A stretch of DNA of 64,000 nucleotides from Clostridia bacterium (lineage in GTDB: Bacteria; Bacillota; Clostridia; Oscillospirales; Acutalibacteraceae), in contig JAFXFF010000012.1 in assembly GCA_017520705.1 (NCBI GenBank), forward strand, positions 1-64,000. Reading direction: 5' to 3'. Both the position numbers and the translations under genes were made by a program. Of the stretch, positions 7,877 to 16,077 are shown in pieces. Numbering within the stretch: the first letter of the stretch is position 1; every line of letters starts with the position of its first letter. A model generated the notes under the pieces. It did no database searches. It was given only the letters and a program-made list of their open reading frames with translations, and was not told the origin of the DNA.

Positions 7877-9450
7877 CCGTAGTCCTCCTCATTTCTGGTC
7901 GAGGGCATGACGTTGTACACAATCAGAGACAGTACGGCAACCACAACAAATACCAAAATACCGATCAAGGAAGCCAAATAATACTTACTCTCCGGACTGT
8001 TCAGCGTCATCTTATACAACCAGGTGATCAACAGGTCAGTATGTCCAACAGATACACCGCCCGCCGTGCCGATATCGGTATTCAGAGGATTACCGGTGGT
8101 CAGCAGATAGATAACGTTAAAATTGTTCAGGTTACCCACAAAGCTGGTCAGCAGATAGGGGCCCATAACGAACATCATGTAAGGCAGGGTAATCTTAGAA
8201 TACTGCTGCCATGCACTGGCGCCGTCGATACGAGAGGACTCGTAAAGATCCTGAGGAATATTCATCAGAATACCGGTAGCCATCAGCATAATATACGGGA
8301 TACCGACCCAAATATTAATGATGATGACCAGCACCTTAGCAACGATAGGAGAATCCCATAGAGAAATGAAATTGTTCGATGTTAAGTACTCACTGACGAA
8401 GGGTACCTGACCTAACAGTTTACCAATGATACCGGCAGAATCGAACAGTTTAGCAACGTACAACAGAGACACGAACTGGGGAATGGCGATGGTCATAACC
8501 AGCACCGTACGCCAGAACTTCTTGATCTTGATGCCCTTCTTGTTGATCATAATGGCCACAAACATACCGAGAAAATAGTTGGTGAAGGTGGCGAAGAAGG
8601 CCCACATCAGGGTCCAGGACAAAATCTCGCCGAAGGCAAGACCCAGGCCACCCTTACCGAAATCCATCAATTCGTTGAAATGCTCCAGACCAACCCAGCT
8701 AAACAGGTTGGAATAGCCATCGTGGGCAGCATCGTAGCTGGTGAAAGCAACCAGTACCATATAGATGATGGGCAGCACGGTAAAGGCCATAATACCGAAC
8801 AGAGGCAGGCTGAGCAGCGTCTTGTGGAACTGATCGTCTAACAAGGACTTCATATCGTCCTTGCCACTCTTAACCTTCTTACCCTTAGCGGTGATGTCCA
8901 TGCAGATGCGGCACTGCTTGACCTGCAGGCGCCAGGTGTAGATGAAGGCGATGATGAAAATGATGGTCAACAGGGCATACAGCATCACCTTGACAGAGTC
9001 GTCACCCTGCACCCAAACGTCGGTGTCGTACAGTTCATTGTACTCAAAGCGGCCCTGAATGGTACCCACAGTCTTACCGGTCTGCAGGAAATTGCTCTTG
9101 GCCAGCCAGTAAAGACCGCCGCTGGGGATCAGCATATAGCCGATGAAAATAATCTCAAACACTAAGAACAGGATACCGCGAAGGATCTGTCCATAGTAGA
9201 AATTGCCAAATCCAAAGAACAAAAACGAAAGTTTAACGGCCCAATTACCTTTGGTAAAGGTGGTGACAATGTCCACCACTTCATTCTTTACCCACAGTCC
9301 GCAATTTTTGAAAAAGTTCAGTATCGAAAGACCGATATTCTTAAAAAATTGAGGAAGGATTGCACAGAAGAAAAGCTTCAAGTTATAGAGCAATACTTGA
9401 AGCTTATTGAGTTTCAAATACTCTAAATCGTTTAATCTCTTCATAATCAT
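7873..9450 (-). CDS. sugar ABC transporter permease, MalF-like, long N-terminal region
   Basis: About 525 residues if started at ATG 9450; ATG 9444 is equally possible. Neither has a clear SD, and a perfect 8-bp hairpin ends 2 bp upstream, so the true start is uncertain. The C-terminal 300 residues form a MalF-type permease with the EAA loop SSRIDGASAWQQYSKITLP. Before it lie an N-terminal amphipathic region, a hydrophobic hairpin (NFYYGQILRGILFLVFEIIF) and a further helix near LYALLTIIFIIAFIYTW, so extra transmembrane segments are present as in MalF rather than in short permeases. It pairs with the MalG-like protein. Confidence 0.88.
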   Translation of the reverse strand: MIMKRLNDLEYLKLNKLQVLLYNLKLFFCAILPQFFKNIGLSILNFFKNCGLWVKNEVVDIVTTFTKGNWAVKLSFLFFGFGNFYYGQILRGILFLVFEIIFIGYMLIPSGGLYWLAKSNFLQTGKTVGTIQGRFEYNELYDTDVWVQGDDSVKVMLYALLTIIFIIAFIYTWRLQVKQCRICMDITAKGKKVKSGKDDMKSLLDDQFHKTLLSLPLFGIMAFTVLPIIYMVLVAFTSYDAAHDGYSNLFSWVGLEHFNELMDFGKGGLGLAFGEILSWTLMWAFFATFTNYFLGMFVAIMINKKGIKIKKFWRTVLVMTIAIPQFVSLLYVAKLFDSAGIIGKLLGQVPFVSEYLTSNNFISLWDSPIVAKVLVIIINIWVGIPYIMLMATGILMNIPQDLYESSRIDGASAWQQYSKITLPYMMFVMGPYLLTSFVGNLNNFNVIYLLTTGNPLNTDIGTAGGVSVGHTDLLITWLYKMTLNSPESKYYLASLIGILVFVVVAVLSLIVYNVMPSTRNEEDYG

Positions 9451-9452
9451 CC

Positions 9453-9472
9453 GTACAGGCAGTAGCCTGTAC
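9453..9472 (-). promoter_or_regulatory. hairpin at the MalF-like translation start
   Basis: Perfect 8-bp inverted repeat GTACAGGC-TACT-GCCTGTAC (minus strand) ending two bases before the ATG at 9450. No U-tract follows, so it is not a terminator. It could limit translation initiation of the permease. Confidence 0.6.
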
Positions 9473-9556
9473 ACAAACCCCCTAATGAAATCAAAAGGGC
9501 ATTGCCGCCGATGATAGACTATGTCTTTGCGGCTCACAATACCCATCTCGTCCATT

Positions 9557-9586
9557 GGGCGGGGAAACCTTGCGGCTCCCCCGCCC
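9557..9586 (-). promoter_or_regulatory. GC-rich intercistronic hairpin between binding protein and MalF-like genes
   Basis: Strong stem GGGCGGGG(G) / CCCCGCCC with loop about AGCCGCAAGGTTT on the minus strand, 36 bp after the binding-protein stop, without a U-run. Similar 3' hairpins in other mal/msm operons protect the binding-protein mRNA and set its excess over permease. That role is inferred here. Confidence 0.65.
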
Positions 9587-9621
9587 ACGGATTATTCAGT
9601 TATGGTTATGCGTAATAGCGA

Positions 9622-11157
9622 TTAGTTGGCAGCCTTCAGAGTGATCTCGGCTTCCTTCTCGCCCTTCAGCACCAGAACAACCTGGTACTTGCCATCGGCC
9701 TCAACAACGATATTACCGCCGTTGAACTCAACACCGAAGTTGTTGTCCCAGGACAGACCCTGACGGACCTTGAACTCGTTGCCGGCCTTCATCTCGATGG
9801 CGACAGAAGTCCAGGTGCCCTCGGGGCTCTCGGTCATCTCGAAGTCGGTATCCCAGTTGGTGTTGCCGACGTTACCGATAACGGTCCAAGCGCGCTTCTG
9901 CTCGGGAGTCAGCTTGAACAGGTCGTCGATGGTAGCCTTGTACTCATCCAGAGCGGTCTGCAGATCGGCATCGGACTTAGCAGCCTTAGCCTCGGCGCCC
10001 AGCACCTTGGCGATATCCCACCAAGCGCCATGGATCTGGCCCTGGGGAATGGCGTACTCGTTCTGCTTAGCCAGAGCGGCCAGAGAAGCGTTGGACTGCA
10101 CAGCCTCAGAAGCCTGAGCGGCCTTGTTGGAGGGACCCCACTGGAACTGGGTGTAACGATCGTTCTGGCAGGACTCGTTGGTCAGGTACTGAGCCAGCTT
10201 GGACAGAACAGCGGCGCGCTTAGCGTCGGTCTGGGGCTTAACGCCCATCAGCTTGTTACCGGAGTAGGAGCCCAGGTGATAGGACTTGCCATCCACCTCG
10301 AAAGAGGGCAGATCGGTCACAGCAAAGTTCTCGCCGAAGTGCTCCTCAGCAGCGGTAGCGTTCCAGATACCGGTGATGACAACGCCGGCGTCGGTGAAGA
10401 TGTCGGCATTGGAATCGTAAGAGGTAGACTGAGCCAGCTTCTGCATACCCTTCATAGCGGCCAGACCTTCAGCGGAGTTGAAGTTGTCGTCCACAGCGAT
10501 GAACTCACCGTTCTCGTCCATGGTCCAGTCGGAATGGCAACCGGTAGCGAAGAAGAAGGAAGCGGTGTACCAAGCATTCTCCAGAGCATAACGGAACTTC
10601 ACATTGGCCTTCTCACAGTCGGCAATGATGGTCTCCAGGCTCTCGGGATCGGAGACGATGCTCTTGTTGTAGTACATATAGTAGCCGTTGTCGCTGGTCA
10701 TGGGGTAAGCATACAGCTCGCCGGCCACGGTAGCGGCAGCAACGGAAGAAGCGTCGTTAGCGTTCTTGATGGTCTCGGCAGCAGCCTTGCCGGGCTTAGC
10801 CAGAGCAGCAGCCTGCACCAAGCGGGCCAGCTGGTCCTGCGCGAAGCAGTAGATGTCAGGGGCGGTAGCCACGTCGTTGACAACCTTGGAACCGGCGTCA
10901 GCCTCGGTCACGCCCTCAATGGCAGCCTCAATAACAATACCGGGGTTGGCCTTCTCGAAAGCATCGATCTGCTGCTGGAACAGCTCGGCAACGCCCTCTT
11001 TTTCAGAAACCCACATAGTGATCTTGTAGGTGCCGGACAGGTCGACTTCGCCCTCGCCCGCACCTTCGTCGGTTTTTTTGTCTCCGCCGCAAGCGGCCAG
11101 GCAACAGGTAATCATAGCCAGTGCCAGGATCAGAGACAGGATCTTGCTGATTTTCAT
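9622..11157 (-). CDS. sugar-binding lipoprotein (MalE-like) with extra C-terminal beta-domain
   Basis: 511 residues. A signal peptide with lipobox LAACG (Cys about 23) anchors it outside the membrane. Residues about 42-420 match family-1 solute-binding proteins for oligosaccharides (YKITMWVSEKEG, NPGIVIEAAIEG, YAYPMTSDNGYYMYYNKS, GIWNATAAEEHFG). After about residue 425 comes a separate domain of about 85 residues (AWTVIGNVGNTNWDTDFEMT, VRQGLSWDNNFGVEFNGGN) that resembles the starch-binding folds of SusE/SusF. Such a module on an importer's binding protein suggests capture of alpha-glucans at the surface. Own promoter at 11212. It heads the transporter operon. Confidence 0.93.
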   Translation of the reverse strand: MKISKILSLILALAMITCCLAACGGDKKTDEGAGEGEVDLSGTYKITMWVSEKEGVAELFQQQIDAFEKANPGIVIEAAIEGVTEADAGSKVVNDVATAPDIYCFAQDQLARLVQAAALAKPGKAAAETIKNANDASSVAAATVAGELYAYPMTSDNGYYMYYNKSIVSDPESLETIIADCEKANVKFRYALENAWYTASFFFATGCHSDWTMDENGEFIAVDDNFNSAEGLAAMKGMQKLAQSTSYDSNADIFTDAGVVITGIWNATAAEEHFGENFAVTDLPSFEVDGKSYHLGSYSGNKLMGVKPQTDAKRAAVLSKLAQYLTNESCQNDRYTQFQWGPSNKAAQASEAVQSNASLAALAKQNEYAIPQGQIHGAWWDIAKVLGAEAKAAKSDADLQTALDEYKATIDDLFKLTPEQKRAWTVIGNVGNTNWDTDFEMTESPEGTWTSVAIEMKAGNEFKVRQGLSWDNNFGVEFNGGNIVVEADGKYQVVLVLKGEKEAEITLKAAN

Positions 11158-11211
11158 CTGATAGTCCTCCTTAGATATAATTACTTATTCACGCCTCGTG
11201 GCGCAGGTAAC

Positions 11212-11240
11212 ATTATAGTATTTCTGTATGAATTCGTCAA
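11212..11240 (-). promoter_or_regulatory. promoter of the sugar ABC transporter operon
   Basis: TTGACG (11235-11240) and TATAAT (11212-11217), minus strand, 17-bp spacer. The 5' UTR carries a small GCGCC-ACGA-GGCGT hairpin before the AAGGAGG SD. Confidence 0.85.
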
Positions 11241-11266
11241 TGGAAATATAAAAATTTTATCAAAAA

Positions 11267-11282
11267 TTGGCAACATTGCCAA
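11267..11282. promoter_or_regulatory. perfect palindrome TTGGCAATGTTGCCAA upstream of transporter promoter
   Basis: A 16-bp palindrome 26 bp upstream of the -35. It is flanked by T-runs (minus strand), so it could be an operator for the transporter operon, a terminator for the GH53 operon that ends at 11327, or both. The sequence alone does not decide. Confidence 0.55.
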
Positions 11283-11326
11283 AAAATCGTGCTAATTTTC
11301 TAACAAAATGCCAATAGACAAAAACA

Positions 11327-12427
11327 CTATTTTTTGTACTCACAAAAAGCCGGCAACATCCTCCCGTCATAGTCGAACAAACATTGGTTTGCCCACTCAT
11401 TGGAAGTCGATTTACCCTCTTCGTGAATGTAGGCTTGCCCCGCCTCCGAGGCCCAACAGATCCCGTCACCGGGCAACCACAGCGGCTCCCAATAGAACAC
11501 ACCGTCAATGCCCTCAGAGCGGGCCAGCGCGAGAAAATCCTTCACAAAGGCCGCCTGTCCCTCCGGCGTGACCGGGTAGCGTTCCGTAAAGCCGGGAACG
11601 TAAGCACGCTCCGGATCGATGACCAGGCGCTTCTCCTCGCCATTCAAGCAATAGGGCTTCAGCGTAAACCCATAGCCCAGCTCCATCACCATACGTTTTT
11701 TACCAAAATGGCGGCAGGCATCCAGATTGGCAAACAGCTCTTCGGGGGTACCGTGCCAATAGGGATAATAGGAAGCGCCGATGACGTCAAAGTCTACACC
11801 GGCCTTCGTGACAGCGGTATAAAACTCTTGATAGATGGCTTGGTCATTGCTTTTTTCTAAGTGCAGAACGATCTGCGCCGCAGGTGCCACCTCACGACAG
11901 GCGCGACAGCCGGCGTCCAGCAGACGGCAGAGGTTGCCGTAGCCGGTTCGCTCCCCTGCTTCACCCTCCAGTTTTCCTAAAGGCCACAGAATACCGTTGG
12001 TAATCTCGTTGCCCACCTGCACCATTTCGGGCAGCACGTCCTCTGCGGCGGCCACCGTCAGGCACTCCTTGGTGAACGCATAGACCGCCGCCACCAATTG
12101 GTCGATGGTGTAATTCTGCCAGGCCTTGGGGGTCATTTGCTTTCCGGGGTCCGCCCAAAAGTCACTATAGTGAAGATCCATCAAAATGCGATAGCCCTTG
12201 CTCTTTGCCAGTTTTGCCAAATGAACGTAGGTGTCCAAATCGCAGGTGCCCGCCAGATACGGCGCGCCCTCTGTACTGTAGGGGTGATTCCATACACGGA
12301 TGCGCATGTAATCTACACCATTGGCGCGAAAGGCATCCAACGGATCAATGGGGATATCCCCATCGTAGTACACCGCACCATGGTCCAACTCCTCCAAGTA
12401 GGTGGAGACATCAACACCGAGGATCAT
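11327..12427 (-). CDS. cytoplasmic endo-beta-1,4-galactanase, GH53
   Basis: 366 residues, no signal peptide, so probably intracellular. GH53 hallmarks: GVDVSTYLEEL at the N-terminus, DYMRIRVWNHP, LMDLHYSDFWADPGKQMTPKAW, acid/base Glu in VQVGNEITNG, SYYPYWHGT and nucleophile Glu in MVMELGYGF. It would cleave imported beta-1,4-galacto-oligosaccharides. Its start overlaps the zinc-ribbon gene by 4 bp. It is the last gene of the MalQ-initiated operon and a smaller paralogue of the lipoprotein GH53 at 16067-18100, which would act outside. A sequential outside/inside attack on galactan is the natural reading. Confidence 0.93.
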   Translation of the reverse strand: MILGVDVSTYLEELDHGAVYYDGDIPIDPLDAFRANGVDYMRIRVWNHPYSTEGAPYLAGTCDLDTYVHLAKLAKSKGYRILMDLHYSDFWADPGKQMTPKAWQNYTIDQLVAAVYAFTKECLTVAAAEDVLPEMVQVGNEITNGILWPLGKLEGEAGERTGYGNLCRLLDAGCRACREVAPAAQIVLHLEKSNDQAIYQEFYTAVTKAGVDFDVIGASYYPYWHGTPEELFANLDACRHFGKKRMVMELGYGFTLKPYCLNGEEKRLVIDPERAYVPGFTERYPVTPEGQAAFVKDFLALARSEGIDGVFYWEPLWLPGDGICWASEAGQAYIHEEGKSTSNEWANQCLFDYDGRMLPAFCEYKK

Positions 12428-12684
12428 GGTTCTCCCCCTTTATGAGGTGCGAATTGGATCGGCTCGTTGTCGGCACCGAAATCCAACACACGCATCCGCA
12501 TATAGCGGTAACGGAAACGGGCGGCCTCATTCAGGCGCAGCACGTCCGCCTCGGTGCCGGTGAAATTGCACCGCAAGCAATAATATTCCTTACGTCCCTC
12601 ATCGTAGAACATATCGATGTCGATATCTCTCATAAAGCAAGAGGGGCAACGGTAATTCAGTTTGCCTTTTGTAGCTTGAGCCAT
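12424..12684 (-). CDS. small zinc-ribbon-like protein, unknown function
   Basis: 86 residues. Two CxxC knuckles (CPSC near residue 13 and CLRC near residue 36) form a four-Cys zinc-ribbon pattern; the rest is charged with an RYRYMRMRV segment. The start at 12684 has a strong AAGGAGG and overlaps the upstream gene by 28 bp; the end overlaps the GH53 start. This tight packing supports a real gene. Zinc ribbons of this size often bind nucleic acid or a partner protein. A role inside a polysaccharide operon is not known to me. Confidence 0.75.
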   Translation of the reverse strand: MAQATKGKLNYRCPSCFMRDIDIDMFYDEGRKEYYCLRCNFTGTEADVLRLNEAARFRYRYMRMRVLDFGADNEPIQFAPHKGGEP

Positions 12685-14462
12685 GTTTTCACACCTCCTT
12701 CAGTAATGCTCTTACGCAGCGACAGATGATAAACAGGCGAGAAGGCGATGCCCTCCTCCACCACAGCTACGTCGTTGTCGCCACCCATCTCCACCGCCGT
12801 CAACACGTCGGGGATGACCACACGGGCCACGGCGGCATTCTCTTTTTCAATCTTGCGGCCGAGATAGCCGTAGGTCATAGACTCCTCATCCACGCTCAGT
12901 GTCAAGCGGCTCATATCCGCCTGATACTCGGTGGTGCCGAATGCGCCGGTGAAGTATTCCTCAAAGCACACCTCTTCTCCGCCGACATCGTTGAGGATCT
13001 CCCGTTCGGTGACCACCACGCCCTCACCCTCAAGGATGGTGAAGGTGGAGCGAATCACCACGTCCAATCCGCCCAAGGTCACCGTCACCGGATCAGCGGT
13101 CAGGCGCACGCCGCCCTCCACCTTTTCATACACCGCCATAGTGCGGCACAGACACAGGTCGGCGCTCTCGCCACGACAAGTGACCTTGCAGGACTTGATG
13201 GTGCCTGCGCCGGCGTAGTGGGTGAAGAAACCGGCGCGATAGTTGATCTGAATGAGGTACGGGTACGAGGCGTCGTACACGTTTTCGGTGCCGATACCGG
13301 TCTTTTGCGGGATGCGCGCGACGTAGGGTCGCAGGTCGATCATCGCACCGCCCTGATTAAAGTCCAGGCAGGTGCGCATGGCAGGGTCAGCGTACCAGAA
13401 ATACTCCTTGTTGCTGCCATAAAGGATGTCTTTCCAAAGGGCGCATTCGCCCCGTCGATAGTCGGAGTGGGTGGCACGGTAATAATCCGCAAACTCGCTC
13501 ATGGTCATATCCACCTGCCGACCTTCCTCTTTCAGACGACCGTAGTATTTCATGCCGTCGTCGTAGGACTTGGCCAGCAGCTCATAGGGCGCCTCCCAGC
13601 GGCCACGGCGGTTGAGCCAACCGGGACCGACGAACATCATATTGTAGCTGTACCCATCATTGTACTTGGCCAGATGATGATACTGGTCAATCAGGTTGTA
13701 GAGGTAAGGATACTCGTACTCGCCATCCTCATTGTAATAAATCATGCCACGCAGCACGTTCTGGGGATGGGTGCCGAAATTGGAGCCGTTGCCGTCAAAG
13801 CAGGCCATCAGATCGCGGGACAGATGGGGAATGGCCACGATACCGCTGTCGTCCGCCGCATCCTTGGCGGGGCAATGAGAATTGACCTTGGAGGGAATCC
13901 AAGGATTCCACGGACCGCCGTCCATAAACGTGTACCAGGAATTGTTGCAAGTGTGATAGGCCTTGGGGCCCTCCTCCCAACAAGTGGCCACGGCACATTT
14001 CACCGTGGGGTAATGCTCCTTAATGTAGTTGATGGTGAAAGCATCTAAGAAGTAACTACTGGTCGAGACGGGATAAAAACCGAATTTCTCGTAGAATTTG
14101 CCGAACACATCGTCCACGATCTCCGCCTTACGGGCCTCATCGAACATCCAAATGCAGAAGTCCTCCGTATGATACTTAGCCTTAAACTCAGGGCAGGGCA
14201 AGCCCAGCAACGACAGACCGATCTCGTCACCGTATTCCTCGTGCTCTTTCTTGGCGAGGTCGATGATCACATCGGAAAACAAAGAGGCATAGGTAATCTG
14301 AATGGTGGTTTTTAGCCCGTATTTGTGGGCGCAATCCTGCTGAAATCGGAAGATATCCAGCGATTCATCCCGCACACCCTTGCCTTTTCCCAGCGCCTTT
14401 TCGGCGTATTCGGGGGAAAGCTCGGGGCGGTGAATGATATTGACAATCAGTTTGTCTTTCAT
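12657..14462 (-). CDS. unknown 601-residue protein, possible glycoside hydrolase/deacetylase-type barrel
   Basis: No signal peptide. The N-terminal region (VNIIHRPELSPEYAEKALGK, YGLKTTIQITYASLFSD, EYGDEIGLSLLGL) has the look of a polysaccharide-deacetylase or GH57-like beta/alpha barrel. Middle segments are rich in Trp/Tyr and Gly (WYTFMDGGPWNPWIP, MMFVGPGWLNRRGRWEAP), which is common in sugar-binding clefts. The last 200 residues look like beta-sandwich strands. I cannot name a family. It lies between GH13 and the zinc-ribbon and GH53 genes with tight spacing, so a cytoplasmic carbohydrate enzyme is the best guess. No catalytic residues can be assigned. Confidence 0.85.
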   Translation of the reverse strand: MKDKLIVNIIHRPELSPEYAEKALGKGKGVRDESLDIFRFQQDCAHKYGLKTTIQITYASLFSDVIIDLAKKEHEEYGDEIGLSLLGLPCPEFKAKYHTEDFCIWMFDEARKAEIVDDVFGKFYEKFGFYPVSTSSYFLDAFTINYIKEHYPTVKCAVATCWEEGPKAYHTCNNSWYTFMDGGPWNPWIPSKVNSHCPAKDAADDSGIVAIPHLSRDLMACFDGNGSNFGTHPQNVLRGMIYYNEDGEYEYPYLYNLIDQYHHLAKYNDGYSYNMMFVGPGWLNRRGRWEAPYELLAKSYDDGMKYYGRLKEEGRQVDMTMSEFADYYRATHSDYRRGECALWKDILYGSNKEYFWYADPAMRTCLDFNQGGAMIDLRPYVARIPQKTGIGTENVYDASYPYLIQINYRAGFFTHYAGAGTIKSCKVTCRGESADLCLCRTMAVYEKVEGGVRLTADPVTVTLGGLDVVIRSTFTILEGEGVVVTEREILNDVGGEEVCFEEYFTGAFGTTEYQADMSRLTLSVDEESMTYGYLGRKIEKENAAVARVVIPDVLTAVEMGGDNDVAVVEEGIAFSPVYHLSLRKSITEGGVKTWLKLQKAN

Positions 14463-14475
14463 AAGTCCTCCCTCA

Positions 14476-16077
14476 TCACTTGAGAATCACACTGGTCTGC
14501 CCGCCGATGGTCAGGGTCTTGTCTTTCAGTTCGGCACCACCGGCGCCGATGCTGTCGCACAACGATGTGGCACCGAATTCGCTCACATCAATGGTCAACT
14601 CGTCTGTATCCGTATTGTGGAACAGGTACAGCGTCTCACCACCATACTCGATGGCGAAACCGCCAAACCGCTTTTCGCCGCAGTCCACGGCGCGATATAT
14701 GCCGCGGGCGATGGCCTCGTACTTATGCCGCAGAGCGATCAGGCGGCGATAGTACTCGTACATACTACCCTCATCGCCAACCTGGTCCGCGACCGTCGTC
14801 TGGATCTGATTAGAGGCAGGATAGGTGGAGCCAATGGGATTGCACACCCCGTCGTCGTCTCCCCACAGCATCGCCAGGCGGCGGTTGGCATCGGTGTTTT
14901 CACCGCCGCGGGAGCCACGCATACCGAGCTCCTCGCCATAGTAAATCACAGGTGAACCGGGAGCCAGCAAATAGAGATTGGCCGCCATACGGGCGTAATT
15001 CTCGGTCACGAAAGAGCCCGCAATGCGATCCATATCGTGATTGGAGAGGAAAAACTGGGGCATCGCACCGGTGTGCTTGTACGTGACCTTGTTTTGATAA
15101 GAGGCGACACGCGACGTGAATTTATAGATGTTGCCGCCCTTTGCTGCTGCGGCGGCAAAGCCCTCTGCCTGGGACATGGAGAAGTCGAAGCAGTTCATAG
15201 CCTTATAGTAGTCAAGCACCTCCGTCTCACCGGACCAGCACTCACCCACGCAGTAAACGTCCGGCTTAATCTTCCGCAACTCGTTCATGTACCATTCCCA
15301 GAAATCCACCGATCGCTCGGTGTTGCCCATGTAAATGTACTTGATCGCATCAAATCGGAAGCCGTCCACGCCTAAATTCAAATAATATTTGGCAATATCC
15401 AGCGTTGCCTGACGCACGTTGGGATTATCGAAGTTGAGTTCGGGCATATCGCCGGAGAAATTGCACTCATACCAACAGTCGATACCGGCAATCTTTTGAT
15501 AGACGACACCGTTCACCTTCTCCGCGGTGGTGGCACAGGAATAGTAATCGTAATAGGGATTCGTTGTATTCCCTGCCTTACGCGCCTGCTCAAACTTCAC
15601 GAACCAGTCGTGGGATTTGGCCGTATGGTTGATGGCCAAATCCAGAATCAGCTTCACGTTGCGCTGATGACACAGATCCACCAGCTCTTTCAAGTCCTCC
15701 TCGGTGCCGAAGCGCCAATCGACTGTGTAGTAGTCTTTCACATCGTACTTATGATAGGAGGGCGAGGTGAAAATCGGGGACAGCCAAATACCCTGCACAC
15801 CCAAGCTCTTGCCGGAGTTGATATTACCGTCATTGAGATAATCAAAGCGATTGATGATTCCCCGCAGATCGCCGATACCGTCGCCGTTGGAATCCGAGAA
15901 GGAGCCGACGAAAATCTGATAAAACGTTCGGTAATTATCGTCGATCGGGTCTGCCATAGGCGGCAAAACGTCGTTTTTCTTCTGCAGCCATCGCGGCACC
16001 ATCACCACCGCTGCCAGTACAAGGGCGACAGCCATCACTATGCAAAGCACGGTAATCCAAACCTTCTTACTTTTCAT
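14476..16077 (-). CDS. membrane-anchored alpha-amylase family protein, GH13
   Basis: 533 residues from ATG 16077 (AGGTG 6 nt upstream); a GTG at 16086 is an alternative. One hydrophobic N-terminal helix (about residues 6-26) without a lipobox suggests an uncleaved anchor facing outside. GH13 regions: FYQIFVGSFSDSNGDGIGDL, DLAINHTAKSHDWF, nucleophile Asp in GFRFDAIKYIY, acid/base Glu in VGECW, and Asp in LSNHDMDR. NGDGIGDL is also a calcium-site type motif. It would hydrolyse alpha-1,4 (or mixed) glucans to oligosaccharides for the nearby importer. The gene overlaps the stop of the lipoprotein GH53. Confidence 0.94.
   Translation of the reverse strand: MKSKKVWITVLCIVMAVALVLAAVVMVPRWLQKKNDVLPPMADPIDDNYRTFYQIFVGSFSDSNGDGIGDLRGIINRFDYLNDGNINSGKSLGVQGIWLSPIFTSPSYHKYDVKDYYTVDWRFGTEEDLKELVDLCHQRNVKLILDLAINHTAKSHDWFVKFEQARKAGNTTNPYYDYYSCATTAEKVNGVVYQKIAGIDCWYECNFSGDMPELNFDNPNVRQATLDIAKYYLNLGVDGFRFDAIKYIYMGNTERSVDFWEWYMNELRKIKPDVYCVGECWSGETEVLDYYKAMNCFDFSMSQAEGFAAAAAKGGNIYKFTSRVASYQNKVTYKHTGAMPQFFLSNHDMDRIAGSFVTENYARMAANLYLLAPGSPVIYYGEELGMRGSRGGENTDANRRLAMLWGDDDGVCNPIGSTYPASNQIQTTVADQVGDEGSMYEYYRRLIALRHKYEAIARGIYRAVDCGEKRFGGFAIEYGGETLYLFHNTDTDELTIDVSEFGATSLCDSIGAGGAELKDKTLTIGGQTSVILK

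Noticed and set aside
9451..9588. Longer N-terminus for the MalF-like permease starting near 9588
   Set aside because: It would begin inside a GC-rich hairpin, has no SD, and the added residues look non-coding.
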